Positions 1-9,008 of a stretch of DNA of 64,000 nt are shown piece by piece (positions within the stretch are counted from its first letter, which is position 1; each line of letters opens with the position of its first letter). The translations under genes were made by a program, and so were the position numbers. This stretch comes from an uncultured Pelosinus sp. (lineage in GTDB: Bacteria > Bacillota > Negativicutes > Sporomusales > Acetonemataceae): positions 51,186-115,185 of the forward strand of contig UQPB01000006.1 in assembly GCA_900542835.1 (NCBI GenBank). The letters run 5' to 3'. Below the pieces are notes generated by a model. It saw only the letters and a list, made by a program, of their open reading frames with translations. It did no database searches and was not told where the DNA came from.

Positions 1-512
1 GTCTGGAGTCGACGGTCATTGACTGTACGACGCCGGTGCCGACGCTGCTGCGTCCGGGTGGGGTCACCCGGGAAATGCTGCTGGCAATTCTCGGCGAGCT
101 GGATGCTGATCGCAATTTGGCCGATCAAACAGTGGTGCCGCGCTCGCCGGGCATGAAATATACCCATTACGCGCCGGCGGCACCGATGACACTGGTGGCC
201 GCCGCTACCCCCGCCGCCACCGCCGGTCTGCTGCTGCGCGAGGTTAATCTGGCGCTGGCAGCCGGCAAGCGTGTCGGCGCAGTTGTCGCGGCGGAAACCG
301 CCGCCGGCTTGCCGGCTGCGGTTCAAAGTGCGGTTTACGGCCGGCGCGGCGATAAACAGGCGATAGCCGGCTCGGTCTATGATTGCCTGCGCCGCTTTGA
401 TCAGGCGGCGGTGGATATCATCTTCTGCGAGGCGGTGGATGAGACCGGCATCGGTCTGGCGATTATGAACCGGCTGCGCAAAGCCGCCGGTTACCGGATT
501 GTTTCAGAGTGA
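1..512 (+). CDS. ywlC: Threonylcarbamoyl-AMP synthase (Sua5/YwlC), 5' end cut off
   Basis: C-terminal 169 residues of a Sua5-type enzyme, which makes threonylcarbamoyl-AMP from threonine, bicarbonate and ATP for the t6A37 modification of ANN-decoding tRNAs. The frame is open to the left edge and begins inside the conserved block LESTVID, which ends the YrdC catalytic domain. The linker motif SPGMKYTHYAP and the Sua5 C-terminal Rossmann-like domain follow. The real start lies outside the window; the GTG at 36 is only the first internal start-like codon. It sits upstream of an MntP-like gene and ywlE, the same order as the ywlC-ywlD-ywlE group of Bacillus. Confidence 0.93.
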   Translation, partial: LESTVIDCTTPVPTLLRPGGVTREMLLAILGELDADRNLADQTVVPRSPGMKYTHYAPAAPMTLVAAATPAATAGLLLREVNLALAAGKRVGAVVAAETAAGLPAAVQSAVYGRRGDKQAIAGSVYDCLRRFDQAAVDIIFCEAVDETGIGLAIMNRLRKAAGYRIVSE

Positions 513-586
513 AATACTGTACGACTAGACTCTGCATGCTGAACATATAATTAAGGCAACACTGTAATCGTTCCGGTTACGGGAGC

Positions 587-1201
587 ATGCGGGGTGAGAA
601 TTTGAGTACGTTGGAATTTTTCGCTCTGAGCGTGGCGCTGGGCGCCGATCTTTTTTCGGTGGCCGTGCCGATCGGCATGAATAAGCTGCGCCGACGCCTG
701 ATTGTGAAAGCAGCGGCTGTCTTCGCCCTGTTTCATATTGGCATGATATTGCTCGGTTATTATGCCGGTGAGGGCGTTTGCCGTCTGGTCGAGCATCTCG
801 GCACGTATCATTTTGACTGTCCCGCCTCGTTGCTGGAAAAGCTGGCGCAGGGAATTGGCGCCTTTGTGCTGGCAGTGCTGGGGTTTGAAATGATTGCCGA
901 TTACTTTAAACCCGATTCGCGCGGCAGTGGCAGCAAGCTGCTGCAAGGCAAGGCTTTGCTGCTGGTTGCCGCCAGCGTCAGCGTTGACGCGCTGGCCGCC
1001 GGGTTCAGCCTCGGCATGCTGGCTGTCGATTTATGGCGGCTTAGCGGTATTTTGGGTTTGGTCATTTTTATAATCGCCATAACCGGTCTTGGCCTGGGAC
1101 GAAAAATTGGCAGCCGGCTTGACGGCAAGTCGGAACTGGCCGGCGGCGCTTTGCTGCTGCTGCTGGCCCTGCATCTGCTGTATTCGGCCTGCCTTGCCTG
1201 A
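587..1201 (+). CDS. MntP-like manganese efflux membrane protein
   Basis: About 200-residue integral membrane protein of the MntP/YtaF family, exporters proposed to remove Mn2+ from the cytoplasm. Six hydrophobic segments are visible. The N-terminal ALGADLFSVAVPIG and its internal echo SVSVDALAAGFSLG carry the paired acidic residues typical of the family's repeated half. Two starts are possible: ATG at 587, with almost no room for a ribosome site, or TTG at 602 just after GGGGTGAG, itself closely spaced. It sits where Bacillus has ywlD, between ywlC and ywlE. Substrate is inferred from family only. Confidence 0.82.
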   Translation: MRGENLSTLEFFALSVALGADLFSVAVPIGMNKLRRRLIVKAAAVFALFHIGMILLGYYAGEGVCRLVEHLGTYHFDCPASLLEKLAQGIGAFVLAVLGFEMIADYFKPDSRGSGSKLLQGKALLLVAASVSVDALAAGFSLGMLAVDLWRLSGILGLVIFIIAITGLGLGRKIGSRLDGKSELAGGALLLLLALHLLYSACLA

Positions 1202-1240
1202 AGCGATCGAACGATTTTGTGTATATGAAGGGAGAATACT

Positions 1241-1726
1241 ATGCTACGCATTTTACTTGTCTGTACCGGCAATACCTGTCGCAGCCCGATGGCTGAGGCG
1301 TTGCTGCGCCAGCGGATACTGGCGCGGGGCGGCGAAGATATTGCCGTTGAGTCGGCCGGCGTCGGCGCCTGGAACGGGGTTCCCGCTTCCCGCGGCGCCC
1401 AGACGGTAGTCGAGGAACTGAAGCTGGATCTGAGCCGGCACCAGTCGCGGCCGGTAACGGCTGAAACCGTGGCCGCCGCCGATCTGATCCTGACAATGAC
1501 CCAGGACCATCTGCGGTATCTGCTGGCGGCATTTCCGGAAGCGGCTGCCAAAGCGGCGACGCTTGGTGAATTTGCCGGCGCCGGCTGCGATGTGGATGAT
1601 CCCTACGGCGGCAGTGAGGCGCGCTACCGGGCCTGTGCCGCCCAAATCAGCGACCTGCTTGACCTGGCCTGGCCAAAGATTATTGACAGGGCAGGAAAAA
1701 AAGCAAACACGGAGAATGAAAAGTAG
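1241..1726 (+). CDS. ywlE: Low-molecular-weight protein arginine/tyrosine phosphatase (YwlE type)
   Basis: 161-residue cytosolic phosphatase. The P-loop CTGNTCRS at residues 8-15 supplies the nucleophilic Cys8 and phosphate-binding Arg14, and DPYGG near residue 113 supplies the general acid Asp. A Thr at the fourth position after the cysteine is the feature that, in Bacillus YwlE, gives preference for phosphoarginine over phosphotyrosine, so this is probably a protein arginine phosphatase opposing a McsB-type kinase. Start ATG follows AGGGAGAA. It is followed 23 bp later by rpiB, as in Bacillus. Confidence 0.92.
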   Translation: MLRILLVCTGNTCRSPMAEALLRQRILARGGEDIAVESAGVGAWNGVPASRGAQTVVEELKLDLSRHQSRPVTAETVAAADLILTMTQDHLRYLLAAFPEAAAKAATLGEFAGAGCDVDDPYGGSEARYRACAAQISDLLDLAWPKIIDRAGKKANTENEK

Positions 1727-1749
1727 AGTACAGAAATGGAGGCCCGGAT

Positions 1750-2190
1750 ATGCTCTTAGCAATCGGCAGTGATCACGGCGGTTTTTGTTTGAAGGAGACC
1801 ATTAAACAGCATCTGGAAGCCAACGCTATCCCCTATCGCGATTTTGGGACAAGCTCGACCGCGTCCGTTGATTATCCGGATGTGGCCAGGCCGGTGGCTG
1901 AAGCGGTGGCAAGCGGCGAATGCGACCGCGGCATTCTGATTTGCGGCACCGGTGTCGGCATCTCGATAGCTGCCAACAAGGTCAAGGGTATTCGTGCCGC
2001 ACTCTGCCACGACACGTTTTCGGCGCAGATGTCGCGGGAACATAACGATGCCAATATTCTGGCGCTGGGGGAGCGGGTAATCGGCCCGGGTCTGGCGCTG
2101 TTGATTGTCGATACCTGGCTGGCCGGCGAATTCGGCGGCGGCCGCCATGCGCAGCGGGTGAATAAAATTGCCGCTCTGGAACAGGGGTGA
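1750..2190 (+). CDS. rpiB: Ribose-5-phosphate isomerase B
   Basis: 146-residue RpiB, interconverting ribose 5-phosphate and ribulose 5-phosphate in the pentose phosphate pathway. The N-terminal IGSDHGG carries the phosphate-binding Asp-His pair, and ICGTGVGISIAANK carries the catalytic Cys and the anion-binding loop. Length is usual for the family. A GGAGG ribosome site lies 7 bases before the ATG. The stop almost touches the next gene, so rpiB and ywlG are probably co-transcribed. Confidence 0.96.
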   Translation: MLLAIGSDHGGFCLKETIKQHLEANAIPYRDFGTSSTASVDYPDVARPVAEAVASGECDRGILICGTGVGISIAANKVKGIRAALCHDTFSAQMSREHNDANILALGERVIGPGLALLIVDTWLAGEFGGGRHAQRVNKIAALEQG

Positions 2191-2194
2191 GCGC

Positions 2195-2743
2195 ATGCGC
2201 GACGATTTTGAACAGATCAGGCGTGAGACACGGGCCGCTGTCGATGAATTGTTAGCGCTGGCCGGTCTGGCTCCTGGTGCGGTGCTGATTGTTGGCTGCA
2301 GCAGCAGTGAGGTTAGAGGCGAGCGGATCGGCTCCGCCGGCTCGGAGGAGGTCGCGGCCGCGATTCTTGACAGCCTGCTGGCTGCCTGCAGCCGTGATGG
2401 CATCTATCTGGCGGTGCAGTGCTGTGAGCATCTTAACCGCGCCCTGGTGGTGGAGCGGGAGCTGTTAGTGGCGCAGCGGCTCAGCCAAGTCAGCGCGGTG
2501 CCTGTCGCCAAGGCGGGCGGCGCGCTGGCCGCGGCGGCGATGCGGCGGTTTGCCCAGCCGGTGCTGGCTGAAACGATCGAGGCCGATGCCGGTATCGATA
2601 TCGGTCTGACCATGATTGGCATGCACTTGAAACGGGTGGCTGTGCCGGTAAGACTTGGTCAGAAAAGCATCGGCCAGGCGCAGGTCAATGCGGCCCGGAC
2701 GCGGCCGAAGCTGATCGGTGGCGCTCGCGCTGTTTATGAATGA
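2195..2743 (+). CDS. ywlG: YwlG / TIGR01440 family protein, function unknown
   Basis: 182-residue soluble protein matching the YwlG (DUF436, TIGR01440) family, which is widespread in Firmicutes between rpiB and glyA but has no firmly assigned reaction. Visible conserved blocks include VLIVGCSSSEVRGERIG near the N-terminus and DAGIDIGLTMIGMHLKRVAVPVR near the C-terminus. The ATG at 2195 was chosen because GGGGTGA stands just before it. A longer reading from 2168 would overlap rpiB and lacks a ribosome site. Neighbours hint at one-carbon or nucleotide metabolism, but that is only context. Confidence 0.85.
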   Translation: MRDDFEQIRRETRAAVDELLALAGLAPGAVLIVGCSSSEVRGERIGSAGSEEVAAAILDSLLAACSRDGIYLAVQCCEHLNRALVVERELLVAQRLSQVSAVPVAKAGGALAAAAMRRFAQPVLAETIEADAGIDIGLTMIGMHLKRVAVPVRLGQKSIGQAQVNAARTRPKLIGGARAVYE

Positions 2744-2759
2744 AATGGGGGAGGCTGCA

Positions 2760-4004
2760 ATGATGTCGGTTTTGTCAAGCTTTGATCCGGAAATTGCCGA
2801 GGCGATCCGTCTGGAATTGTCACGGCAGCAGAATAAACTTGAGTTGATTGCTTCCGAGAATTTTGTTTCGAAAGCGATTCTGGAGGCGCAGGGGTCGATT
2901 TTGACCAATAAATATGCCGAGGGCTATCCCGGCGCCCGCTATTATGGCGGCTGCGAGCATGTTGATATTGTGGAGCGGCTGGCAATTGAGCGGGCCAAGG
3001 ATCTGTTCGGGGCTGAGCATGTCAATGTGCAGCCGCATTCCGGCGCGCAGGCGAATACGGCTGTCTACTTTGCTTTTCTGCAGCCGGGAGATACGATTCT
3101 CGGCATGAATCTGTCGCATGGCGGTCATCTGACCCATGGCAGCCCGGTGAATATTTCCGGCAAGTATTATAAAGTCGTTCCCTACGGTGTCGATGCGAGC
3201 GATCAACGCATTGATTATGACGCGGTGCTGGCGCTGGCCAGGGAACATAAGCCGAAGATGCTGGTGGTGGGCGCCAGCGCCTATCCGCGGATCATCGATT
3301 TTGCCCGCATGGGCGAAATCGCCCGCGACAGCGGCGCGCTGCTGATGGTGGATATGGCCCATATCGCCGGTCTGGTCGCCGCCGGCCTGCATCCCAGTCC
3401 CGTGCCCCATGCCGACATTGTCACTACCACTACCCACAAAACGCTGCGCGGTCCGCGCGGTGGCCTGATTATGTGCCGGACTCAGTATGCCAAGGCGATT
3501 GATAAGGCGATTTTCCCGGGAATACAGGGCGGACCGCTGATGCATATTGTTGCCGCCAAGGCGGTTGCGCTTAGGGAGGCGCGGACAGAGGAATTCCGGC
3601 TCTATCAGGAGCAGATTCTCAAAAATGCTGCCGCTCTGGCGGCTAAGCTGCAGGCGGCCGGCTTTACGCTGGTTTCCGGCGGTACCGATAATCATCTGCT
3701 GCTTGTCGATGTGAGGCCGCAGGGACTTACCGGCAAACAGGCCGAGAAATTGCTGGACGATATCGGCGTCACTGTCAATAAGAATACGATTCCGTTTGAC
3801 CCTGCCAGCCCGTTTGTCACCAGTGGAATCCGTCTGGGAACACCGGCGTTGACTTCGCGGGGGATGAAAGAAGCGGCAATGGAAAAGGTGGCGGAAATCA
3901 TTGCGCTGACACTGACCAAGCCGGAGGATGAGATTGCGAAAAATACGGCGCGCGGCATGGTCAGCCGGCTCTGCGGCCAGTACCCGCTGTACGCGGACGA
4001 ATAG
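2760..4004 (+). CDS. glyA: Serine hydroxymethyltransferase
   Basis: 414-residue PLP enzyme converting serine and tetrahydrofolate to glycine and 5,10-methylene-tetrahydrofolate, the main source of one-carbon units. The N-terminal block LELIASENFVSKA, the substrate-loop SHGGHLTHG and the PLP-lysine motif TTTTHKTLRGPRGG are all present. The start is ATG 2760 or the adjacent ATG 2763, 6-9 bases after GGGGGAGG. An in-frame reading from 2718 overlaps ywlG and is not favoured. Followed closely by upp in the usual Firmicutes order. Confidence 0.97.
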   Translation: MMSVLSSFDPEIAEAIRLELSRQQNKLELIASENFVSKAILEAQGSILTNKYAEGYPGARYYGGCEHVDIVERLAIERAKDLFGAEHVNVQPHSGAQANTAVYFAFLQPGDTILGMNLSHGGHLTHGSPVNISGKYYKVVPYGVDASDQRIDYDAVLALAREHKPKMLVVGASAYPRIIDFARMGEIARDSGALLMVDMAHIAGLVAAGLHPSPVPHADIVTTTTHKTLRGPRGGLIMCRTQYAKAIDKAIFPGIQGGPLMHIVAAKAVALREARTEEFRLYQEQILKNAAALAAKLQAAGFTLVSGGTDNHLLLVDVRPQGLTGKQAEKLLDDIGVTVNKNTIPFDPASPFVTSGIRLGTPALTSRGMKEAAMEKVAEIIALTLTKPEDEIAKNTARGMVSRLCGQYPLYADE

Positions 4005-4022
4005 GGAGTAAGGAGAGAGAGA

Positions 4023-4649
4023 ATGCAAGTACGAGTTATTGATCACCCGCTCATTCAGCATAAGCTGACCCTGATCCGGGACGTTAAAACCGGTCCCAAG
4101 GAGTTCCGCGAATTACTGGAGGAAGTTGCCATGCTGATGGCATATGAGCTTACCCGCGACCTGCCGCTCGAAACCATGTCAATCGAGACGCCGGTAGCTC
4201 AATGCGATTGCAAGGTCCTGTCAGGCAAAAAAATCAGCGTTGTGCCGATTCTCCGCGCCGGTCTCGGCATGGTCAACGGTGTATTGCGGCTGATTCCGGC
4301 GGCAAAAGTCGGTCATGTTGGACTGTACCGCGACCCTGAGACGCTTAAACCGGTTGAATACTACTGTAAACTGCCCAGCGATATCGCCGAACGCGAAATT
4401 GTTGTTATTGATCCGATGCTGGCTACCGGCGGTTCTTCCGCCGCCTGCATTGAGCTCCTGAAGCGAAAGGGCGCCCGCCACATCAAGCTGATGTGTCTGG
4501 TAGCGGCTCCGGAGGGCATTCACCTGGTCAATGCCGAGCATCCCGATGTGGAAATTTATACCGCCGCTGTCGATGAACGGTTGAATGAGCACGGCTATAT
4601 TGTTCCTGGCCTGGGCGATGCCGGCGACCGGATTTTTGGCACGAAATAG
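4023..4649 (+). CDS. upp: Uracil phosphoribosyltransferase
   Basis: 208-residue salvage enzyme forming UMP from uracil and PRPP. The PRPP-binding loop is seen as VIDPMLATGGSSAA, and the uracil-binding C-terminal block reads DERLNEHGYIVPGLGDAGDR. Length matches bacterial Upp (about 208-209). The GGAGTAAGGAGAG ribosome site precedes the ATG. In Bacillus upp lies directly before the atp operon; here the allantoate island and the wecA/wecB genes come between. Confidence 0.97.
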   Translation: MQVRVIDHPLIQHKLTLIRDVKTGPKEFRELLEEVAMLMAYELTRDLPLETMSIETPVAQCDCKVLSGKKISVVPILRAGLGMVNGVLRLIPAAKVGHVGLYRDPETLKPVEYYCKLPSDIAEREIVVIDPMLATGGSSAACIELLKRKGARHIKLMCLVAAPEGIHLVNAEHPDVEIYTAAVDERLNEHGYIVPGLGDAGDRIFGTK

Positions 4650-4669
4650 CCTCAGAGGATGTGTTCGTT

Positions 4670-5110
4670 GTGCCCAGACCCAGCTGGGATGACTACTTTA
4701 TGCAAATCGCCGAGGGTGTTGCCACCCGTTCGACCTGCCGCCGCCGCCAGGTTGGCGCCGCGATCGTTAAAGGCAAACGGCTGCTGACAACCGGCTATAA
4801 CGGCGCGCCCCAGGGACTTGAGCATTGTCTCGAAATCGGCTGCCTGCGGGAGAAACTCGGCATCCCGTCAGGGGAACGGCATGAACTCTGCCGCGGCCTG
4901 CATGCGGAGCAGAACGCAATTATCCAGGGAGCGCTTTATGGTGTTGAAATTGAGGGCGCGACTCTGTATTGCACTCATATGCCTTGTTCCGCCTGTGCCA
5001 AGATGCTGATTAACGCCGGTGTTAAACGCGTCGTTTTCCGGCATGGCTACCCTGATGAGCTGGCAAACGCGCTGCTGGCCGAGGCCGGCGTTGAATTTGG
5101 CTGTCCATAA
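4670..5110 (+). CDS. comEB: Deoxycytidylate (dCMP) deaminase, ComEB family
   Basis: 146-residue zinc deaminase converting dCMP to dUMP for thymidylate synthesis. Zinc ligands and the catalytic Glu are in GLHAEQNAI and PCSACAKML. The insert between GAPQG and ELCRGLHAEQN has the length usual for ComEB-type dCMP deaminases. GTG 4670 gives the family-typical start MPRPSWDDYFMQIA and fits AGAGGA ten bases upstream. GTG 4661 is also in frame but too close to that site. A strong terminator 25 bp later ends the housekeeping block. Confidence 0.93.
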   Translation: MPRPSWDDYFMQIAEGVATRSTCRRRQVGAAIVKGKRLLTTGYNGAPQGLEHCLEIGCLREKLGIPSGERHELCRGLHAEQNAIIQGALYGVEIEGATLYCTHMPCSACAKMLINAGVKRVVFRHGYPDELANALLAEAGVEFGCP

Positions 5111-5135
5111 ACGAAGGATTTAGGCTCTGTTGTAA

Positions 5136-5180
5136 AAAAGCCTCCAACCAGGTTTTAGATCTGGTTGGAGGCTTTTTGCT
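5136..5180 (+). terminator. Rho-independent terminator after comEB
   Basis: A 13-bp stem (AAGCCTCCAACCA and its complement) closes a loop of about 11 bases and runs into TTTTTG. It ends the ywlC-comEB transcript and separates it from the allantoate island. Confidence 0.93.
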
Positions 5181-5360
5181 GCTGCGGCGCAAGTGAACGG
5201 CGCGGCGGCAAGGATCGCCTGCTGGCGGCGGAATACTTGTTTAAAACCAACAAATCCGGCCTGCCGATTCAGCCTGAATGAATGATGAAAAAACGCGAAT
5301 CGCAACGTACAATGAAACTATACAGCAGCTGCGGACGAATAAACGAAATGAGGGATTGGC

Positions 5361-6437
5361 ATGAGTCAGGAAATGGTTTTGGTAAACAAAGACGAATTGC
5401 ACGCGTTGATTAAGACTAAGCTGATGAAAGCCGGCTTGCCGGACGAGCATGCCCAGGAAGTGGCCAACCATCTAAGTTATGCCGACAGCAGGGGTGTGCA
5501 CTCCCACGGAGCGGTACGGGTGGAATATTATGCCGAGCGTATCGCCAAGGGTGGCAGCAACACGAAGCCGCAACTGGCGTTTAAACAGACGGGGCCCTGC
5601 TCGGGAATTTATGAGGGCGATAATGCTGTCGGCATGCTGGTGGCCAAAAATGGCATGGTGGAAGCGATAAAGCTGGCAAAAGCGAATGGGATCGGCCTGG
5701 TCGGTATGCGTGAACTGGGACATTGCGGCACGCTTTCCTATTTTCTCCGCATGGCGACTGATGAAAACCTGATCGCCATGTCTATGTGCCAGTCTGATCC
5801 CATGGTGGTTCCTTACGGCTCGGCCGACCCCTATTTCGGCACCAATCCGATTGGTTTTGCCTCGCCCGCCGCCAATGGCTGCCCAATTGTGTTTGATATG
5901 GCGACTACGGTAGGCGCCTGGGGCAAGGTTCTTGACGCCCGGGCAAAGAATAAGCCGATTCCCGATACCTGGGCGGTGGATAAGGACGGCAATCCGACCA
6001 CCGATCCTTTTGCTGTTGGCGGCTTGCTGGCGATTGCCGGCGCCAAGGGCTATGGCCTGATGATGATGGTGGATATTCTCTGCGGCTCCTTGCTGGGCGT
6101 TCCTTTTGGCGGTCATGTCAGCTCGATGTATGCCGATCTTTCCGCCGGCCGCAGGCTGGGGCAGATCCATCTGGTAATTAATCCGGAGTTCTTCGGCTCA
6201 ACAGCGGCGTTTACACAGAATATCAGCCGGATGGTGGCGGAAATCCACGGACTGCGCCCCGCCGCCGGCTTTGACCGGGTACTGGTGCCGGGCGAGTCGT
6301 CGGAGCAAAAGGCCGCGGACTATGAACGGAATGGAATTCCCATAGTAAAGGAAATTTATGATTATCTGATCAGCGCGGATGTTCACTATAACCGCTATGC
6401 GGGTAAAAGCGCTTTTGCCTCTGATACATTGGACTAA
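5361..6437 (+). CDS. allD: Ureidoglycolate dehydrogenase
   Basis: 358-residue NAD(P)-dependent dehydrogenase of the LDH2/malate-sulfolactate family, predicted to oxidise (S)-ureidoglycolate to oxalurate. It follows E. coli AllD as I recall it over its whole length: ADSRGVHSHGAVRVEYYAER, a catalytic-His region ELGHCGTLSYF, MSMCQSDPMVVPYGSADPYF, FDMATT, KVLDARAKNKPIPDTWAVD and KGYGLMMMVDILCG. ATG follows GAGGGA. It is separated from the other all genes by three minus-strand genes and faces pucR tail to tail. Assignment as AllD rather than malate dehydrogenase rests on close similarity plus the neighbours. Confidence 0.93.
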   Translation: MSQEMVLVNKDELHALIKTKLMKAGLPDEHAQEVANHLSYADSRGVHSHGAVRVEYYAERIAKGGSNTKPQLAFKQTGPCSGIYEGDNAVGMLVAKNGMVEAIKLAKANGIGLVGMRELGHCGTLSYFLRMATDENLIAMSMCQSDPMVVPYGSADPYFGTNPIGFASPAANGCPIVFDMATTVGAWGKVLDARAKNKPIPDTWAVDKDGNPTTDPFAVGGLLAIAGAKGYGLMMMVDILCGSLLGVPFGGHVSSMYADLSAGRRLGQIHLVINPEFFGSTAAFTQNISRMVAEIHGLRPAAGFDRVLVPGESSEQKAADYERNGIPIVKEIYDYLISADVHYNRYAGKSAFASDTLD

Positions 6438-6472
6438 AACCATTCCGCGCAACAGGGGCGGGTGGCCCGGAA

Positions 6473-8110
6473 TCAGTTCTGCATGTCCCTGTCCTGCTGC
6501 TGCGGTTCGGATAATAGCAGCGCCAACCGCAGCTGCAGGGAAAACTCTGGATTGGAGAGCGGCGCATCCAATAACTCGTTCAGCCTCGCAATCCGGTATT
6601 TTACGGTGTTGCGATGGATAAAGAGCGTGCGCGCGGTTGCTGCGATATCGCCCTGACAGCTCAGATAGGCCTGCAGTGTGCGGCGCAGGACCACCTGCGT
6701 CTCCTGCTGCGGATAAGCCAGTGCCTTTAGCATGCAGGAGCAGAAATGACGGGCATGCTCCGGCGGAATAAAGCGCAGCAGTTCGGAAACTCTTTTGGCA
6801 TAATAGGTCTGAAAAAAAGCGGTCTTTCCTTCCGACCGGCATTGCTGATAAATCTCTTCCGCCTCAAGCAGGGAGAAAGCCAGCGCCGGCAATGAAGATA
6901 CCGGATTGCCGGCAGCGCAGGAGATAGAAACAGCGAGGGCGGCGGCAATTTGCTGGCGGCAGCGGGCAATATCCGCAGCCAGCTGCTCTGCCGGCTGCTG
7001 CAGCAGGATGATCAGCGTTTGAGTGTGCTGGCGGGCAAAGACGACGGCCTGCGGCCAGAGTGCCGCCGCATGCCGCTCCAGCCAGTCGCAGACAAAGCCG
7101 TACATCTCGGCTTGCGCCGGTTGCGGCGCCGGCAGGTCATCAATACCAATGATCAGGCAGCGGTAATAGTCGGACGCTGTCAGGCCCCAGGCACTGCCCT
7201 GTTCCAGTAAGGCGGCAGGATCGCTGCAGCTGGCAGCGCGGCTTAGCCGCAGCAGAAAATCTTCGCGCATGGTTCGGGCCAGCTCGCGCAGCTTCTGGTT
7301 TTTGTACAGGGAGAAGGCAATAGCTACAGCGGTCTGTTCAATGATCAGGTAGGAGAACGGATAGGGGATTTTTCCTTCTTCAACGACAATGAGGAGATGC
7401 GGATAGCTGGACGCGGCCCAAACCGGAAAAATCCAGGCGGTAAACGGACGGGGCCCGTTTACGTAGAATGAGGCCGGGATGGAATCGGCGGCACGGCCGC
7501 GGATGCCGCTTTGCCTGAGTGCGGCCAGGGCTTGCTCCATGCGCGGTGTCAGCTTGCCGCCAGGAAGTGAGGTAGTGGTGATCTCGCCAAAGGGATCGAG
7601 CAGGCAGGCCGCCTGGCGGACAGTCCGGCTTAAATGCGTCAGCAGCAACGAGACGGAAGCGTCTTTGATCAGCATCCGGGAATATTCCCGCTGAATTTTT
7701 AACGCATTCAGCAACTGTTCGTTCTCCACGTTCCAGAGATAGCTGAGCAGTTGATGGCAGGCGACGCCAAGCGTCCAGGAGCCGGGAATCTGCAGCAGCG
7801 GCAGTTGGCGCTTATCGGCGGCTGCAATGACAGCAGGCGGCAGGGTATCGATGAACCGCCCCAGCTTGATGCAGATGCCGGCAATCGGCAGCCGGTCAAC
7901 CTCCTCCAGCATCCGGCAGAAGCCGGCGGGGTCCGTCTTAAATGCCATGCCGGTTGTAATCAGCAGGGTGTGCGGCTTGATAAAGCCGGCAATATCCGGC
8001 GTTTCGGAAATATCGGCGCTATCCACCCGGCGGGATAAATCGGCCCCCGGATTGAGAACGGTCATTTGCGAAAACGGCGGGATGTTTAACAGTTCGGCAA
8101 TGGACAACAT
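6473..8110 (-). CDS. PucR-family transcriptional regulator (first)
   Basis: 545-residue regulator. The N-terminal PucR domain covers about residues 8-125 (MLSIAELLNIPPFSQMTVLN, then ITTGMAF and PLLQIPG). The C-terminal PucR-type helix-turn-helix is near residues 480-530 and reads GDIAATARTLFIHRNTVKYR. The PucR family includes purine-catabolism activators such as Bacillus PucR. AAAAGGAG lies 8 bases before the ATG. It is the last gene of the minus-strand set pucR2, hydrolase, pucR1, and converges on allD with a 35-bp gap. Target genes are inferred to be the all operons. Effector unknown. Confidence 0.92.
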   Translation of the reverse strand: MLSIAELLNIPPFSQMTVLNPGADLSRRVDSADISETPDIAGFIKPHTLLITTGMAFKTDPAGFCRMLEEVDRLPIAGICIKLGRFIDTLPPAVIAAADKRQLPLLQIPGSWTLGVACHQLLSYLWNVENEQLLNALKIQREYSRMLIKDASVSLLLTHLSRTVRQAACLLDPFGEITTTSLPGGKLTPRMEQALAALRQSGIRGRAADSIPASFYVNGPRPFTAWIFPVWAASSYPHLLIVVEEGKIPYPFSYLIIEQTAVAIAFSLYKNQKLRELARTMREDFLLRLSRAASCSDPAALLEQGSAWGLTASDYYRCLIIGIDDLPAPQPAQAEMYGFVCDWLERHAAALWPQAVVFARQHTQTLIILLQQPAEQLAADIARCRQQIAAALAVSISCAAGNPVSSLPALAFSLLEAEEIYQQCRSEGKTAFFQTYYAKRVSELLRFIPPEHARHFCSCMLKALAYPQQETQVVLRRTLQAYLSCQGDIAATARTLFIHRNTVKYRIARLNELLDAPLSNPEFSLQLRLALLLSEPQQQDRDMQN

Positions 8111-8126
8111 CGCAAACGGCTCCTTT

Positions 8127-9008
8127 TTACGGCAGCGGTTCGGCCGCTGCCGTTTGTTCCGCCAGCCAGTCGATAATCTGGCGATAAACAGCTTGTCCGT
8201 CAGGATCGCCGGCGTCGCGGTCGAAATCGTGAACCTCCCGGTAGAGGGTTATCAGGTGCGAACCGGGAATCTGGCGGGATAATTCTTTTGACAGTTTGTA
8301 GGGCACGTCAGGATCAAAGCTGGCCGCGGCCAAAAACGCCGGTGGAAAAGCCGCCAGGGTATCGGCGGTTAGCGAATACGCCGCCGGGTCTTTGGCGCCG
8401 CCGAGCAGTGATAGCCAGCTTCCGTCCTGGCGGGCTTTGACATACAGAGAAAAGCGCAGGTTCATCGGACCGTAGGTCACGGGTTCAGCGGCGATGACCA
8501 TCTTTAGCGTTTCAGCGGCAACAGGAGCCAGCTTGGTATAATATCGGCTGGGGGTAACAAATTCCGGTGCGGTGAGACGGCCATAGCCGTAGAGGCTGAC
8601 GACGGCTGCCGGTGGTGCCAGACGCTGCTGTATTGCCCGGGCGCACAACATGAGCGCAAGATAGGCGCCTGCCGACCGGCCAAACAGTACGTAAGCATTG
8701 CGGCGCAGCCCCAGCATTTGCCCATGTTTTTTTAAATAAAAATCAAGCAGTTCAAAGGAAGCTGACAGGATTGCGTCCAGGGTTGATTCCGGCGCCAGCG
8801 GATAATCCAAAGCCAGAAAATCGTAGCCGGCCTGCAGAAACCGGTCGATATAGACCGGAGACAGGTCGTCCCTTGTTCCGTAAAGCAAACCGCCGCCATG
8901 ATAATAGAGCACCGTGACTTCTTTTCGCGGCTGTCCGGCCCGGTAAAAATCCGCGTGTAACCGGATGTTGGCTCCGGTTACAAAACTGAGCAATTCCGGT
9001 TTAACCAT
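8127..9008 (-). CDS. Alpha/beta hydrolase, hormone-sensitive-lipase-like
   Basis: 293-residue soluble hydrolase. The oxyanion-hole motif HGGG is at residues 37-40, the HSL-family block DYPLAPES near 68-75, the nucleophile elbow GRSAG at 110-114 (Ser112), and a C-terminal DPDVP and VHDFD supply the likely Asp and His. The start ATG at 9008 follows GGAAGGAAA and overlaps the end of the upstream pucR by 8 bp, so the two are translationally coupled. The frame is open further upstream but without a ribosome site. Its place between two PucR genes suggests a substrate linked to the ureide pathway. Family members are mostly esterases; actual substrate unknown. Confidence 0.85.
   Translation of the reverse strand: MVKPELLSFVTGANIRLHADFYRAGQPRKEVTVLYYHGGGLLYGTRDDLSPVYIDRFLQAGYDFLALDYPLAPESTLDAILSASFELLDFYLKKHGQMLGLRRNAYVLFGRSAGAYLALMLCARAIQQRLAPPAAVVSLYGYGRLTAPEFVTPSRYYTKLAPVAAETLKMVIAAEPVTYGPMNLRFSLYVKARQDGSWLSLLGGAKDPAAYSLTADTLAAFPPAFLAAASFDPDVPYKLSKELSRQIPGSHLITLYREVHDFDRDAGDPDGQAVYRQIIDWLAEQTAAAEPLP

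Noticed and set aside
2820..4061. Long minus-strand frame of 413 codons opposite glyA
   Set aside because: It mirrors a clearly coding gene, has no family match and contains the atypical His/Gln/Arg-rich make-up of an antisense shadow.
5361..6437. Malate or sulfolactate dehydrogenase
   Set aside because: The family fits, but the sequence blocks follow AllD and the pathway neighbours support ureidoglycolate.
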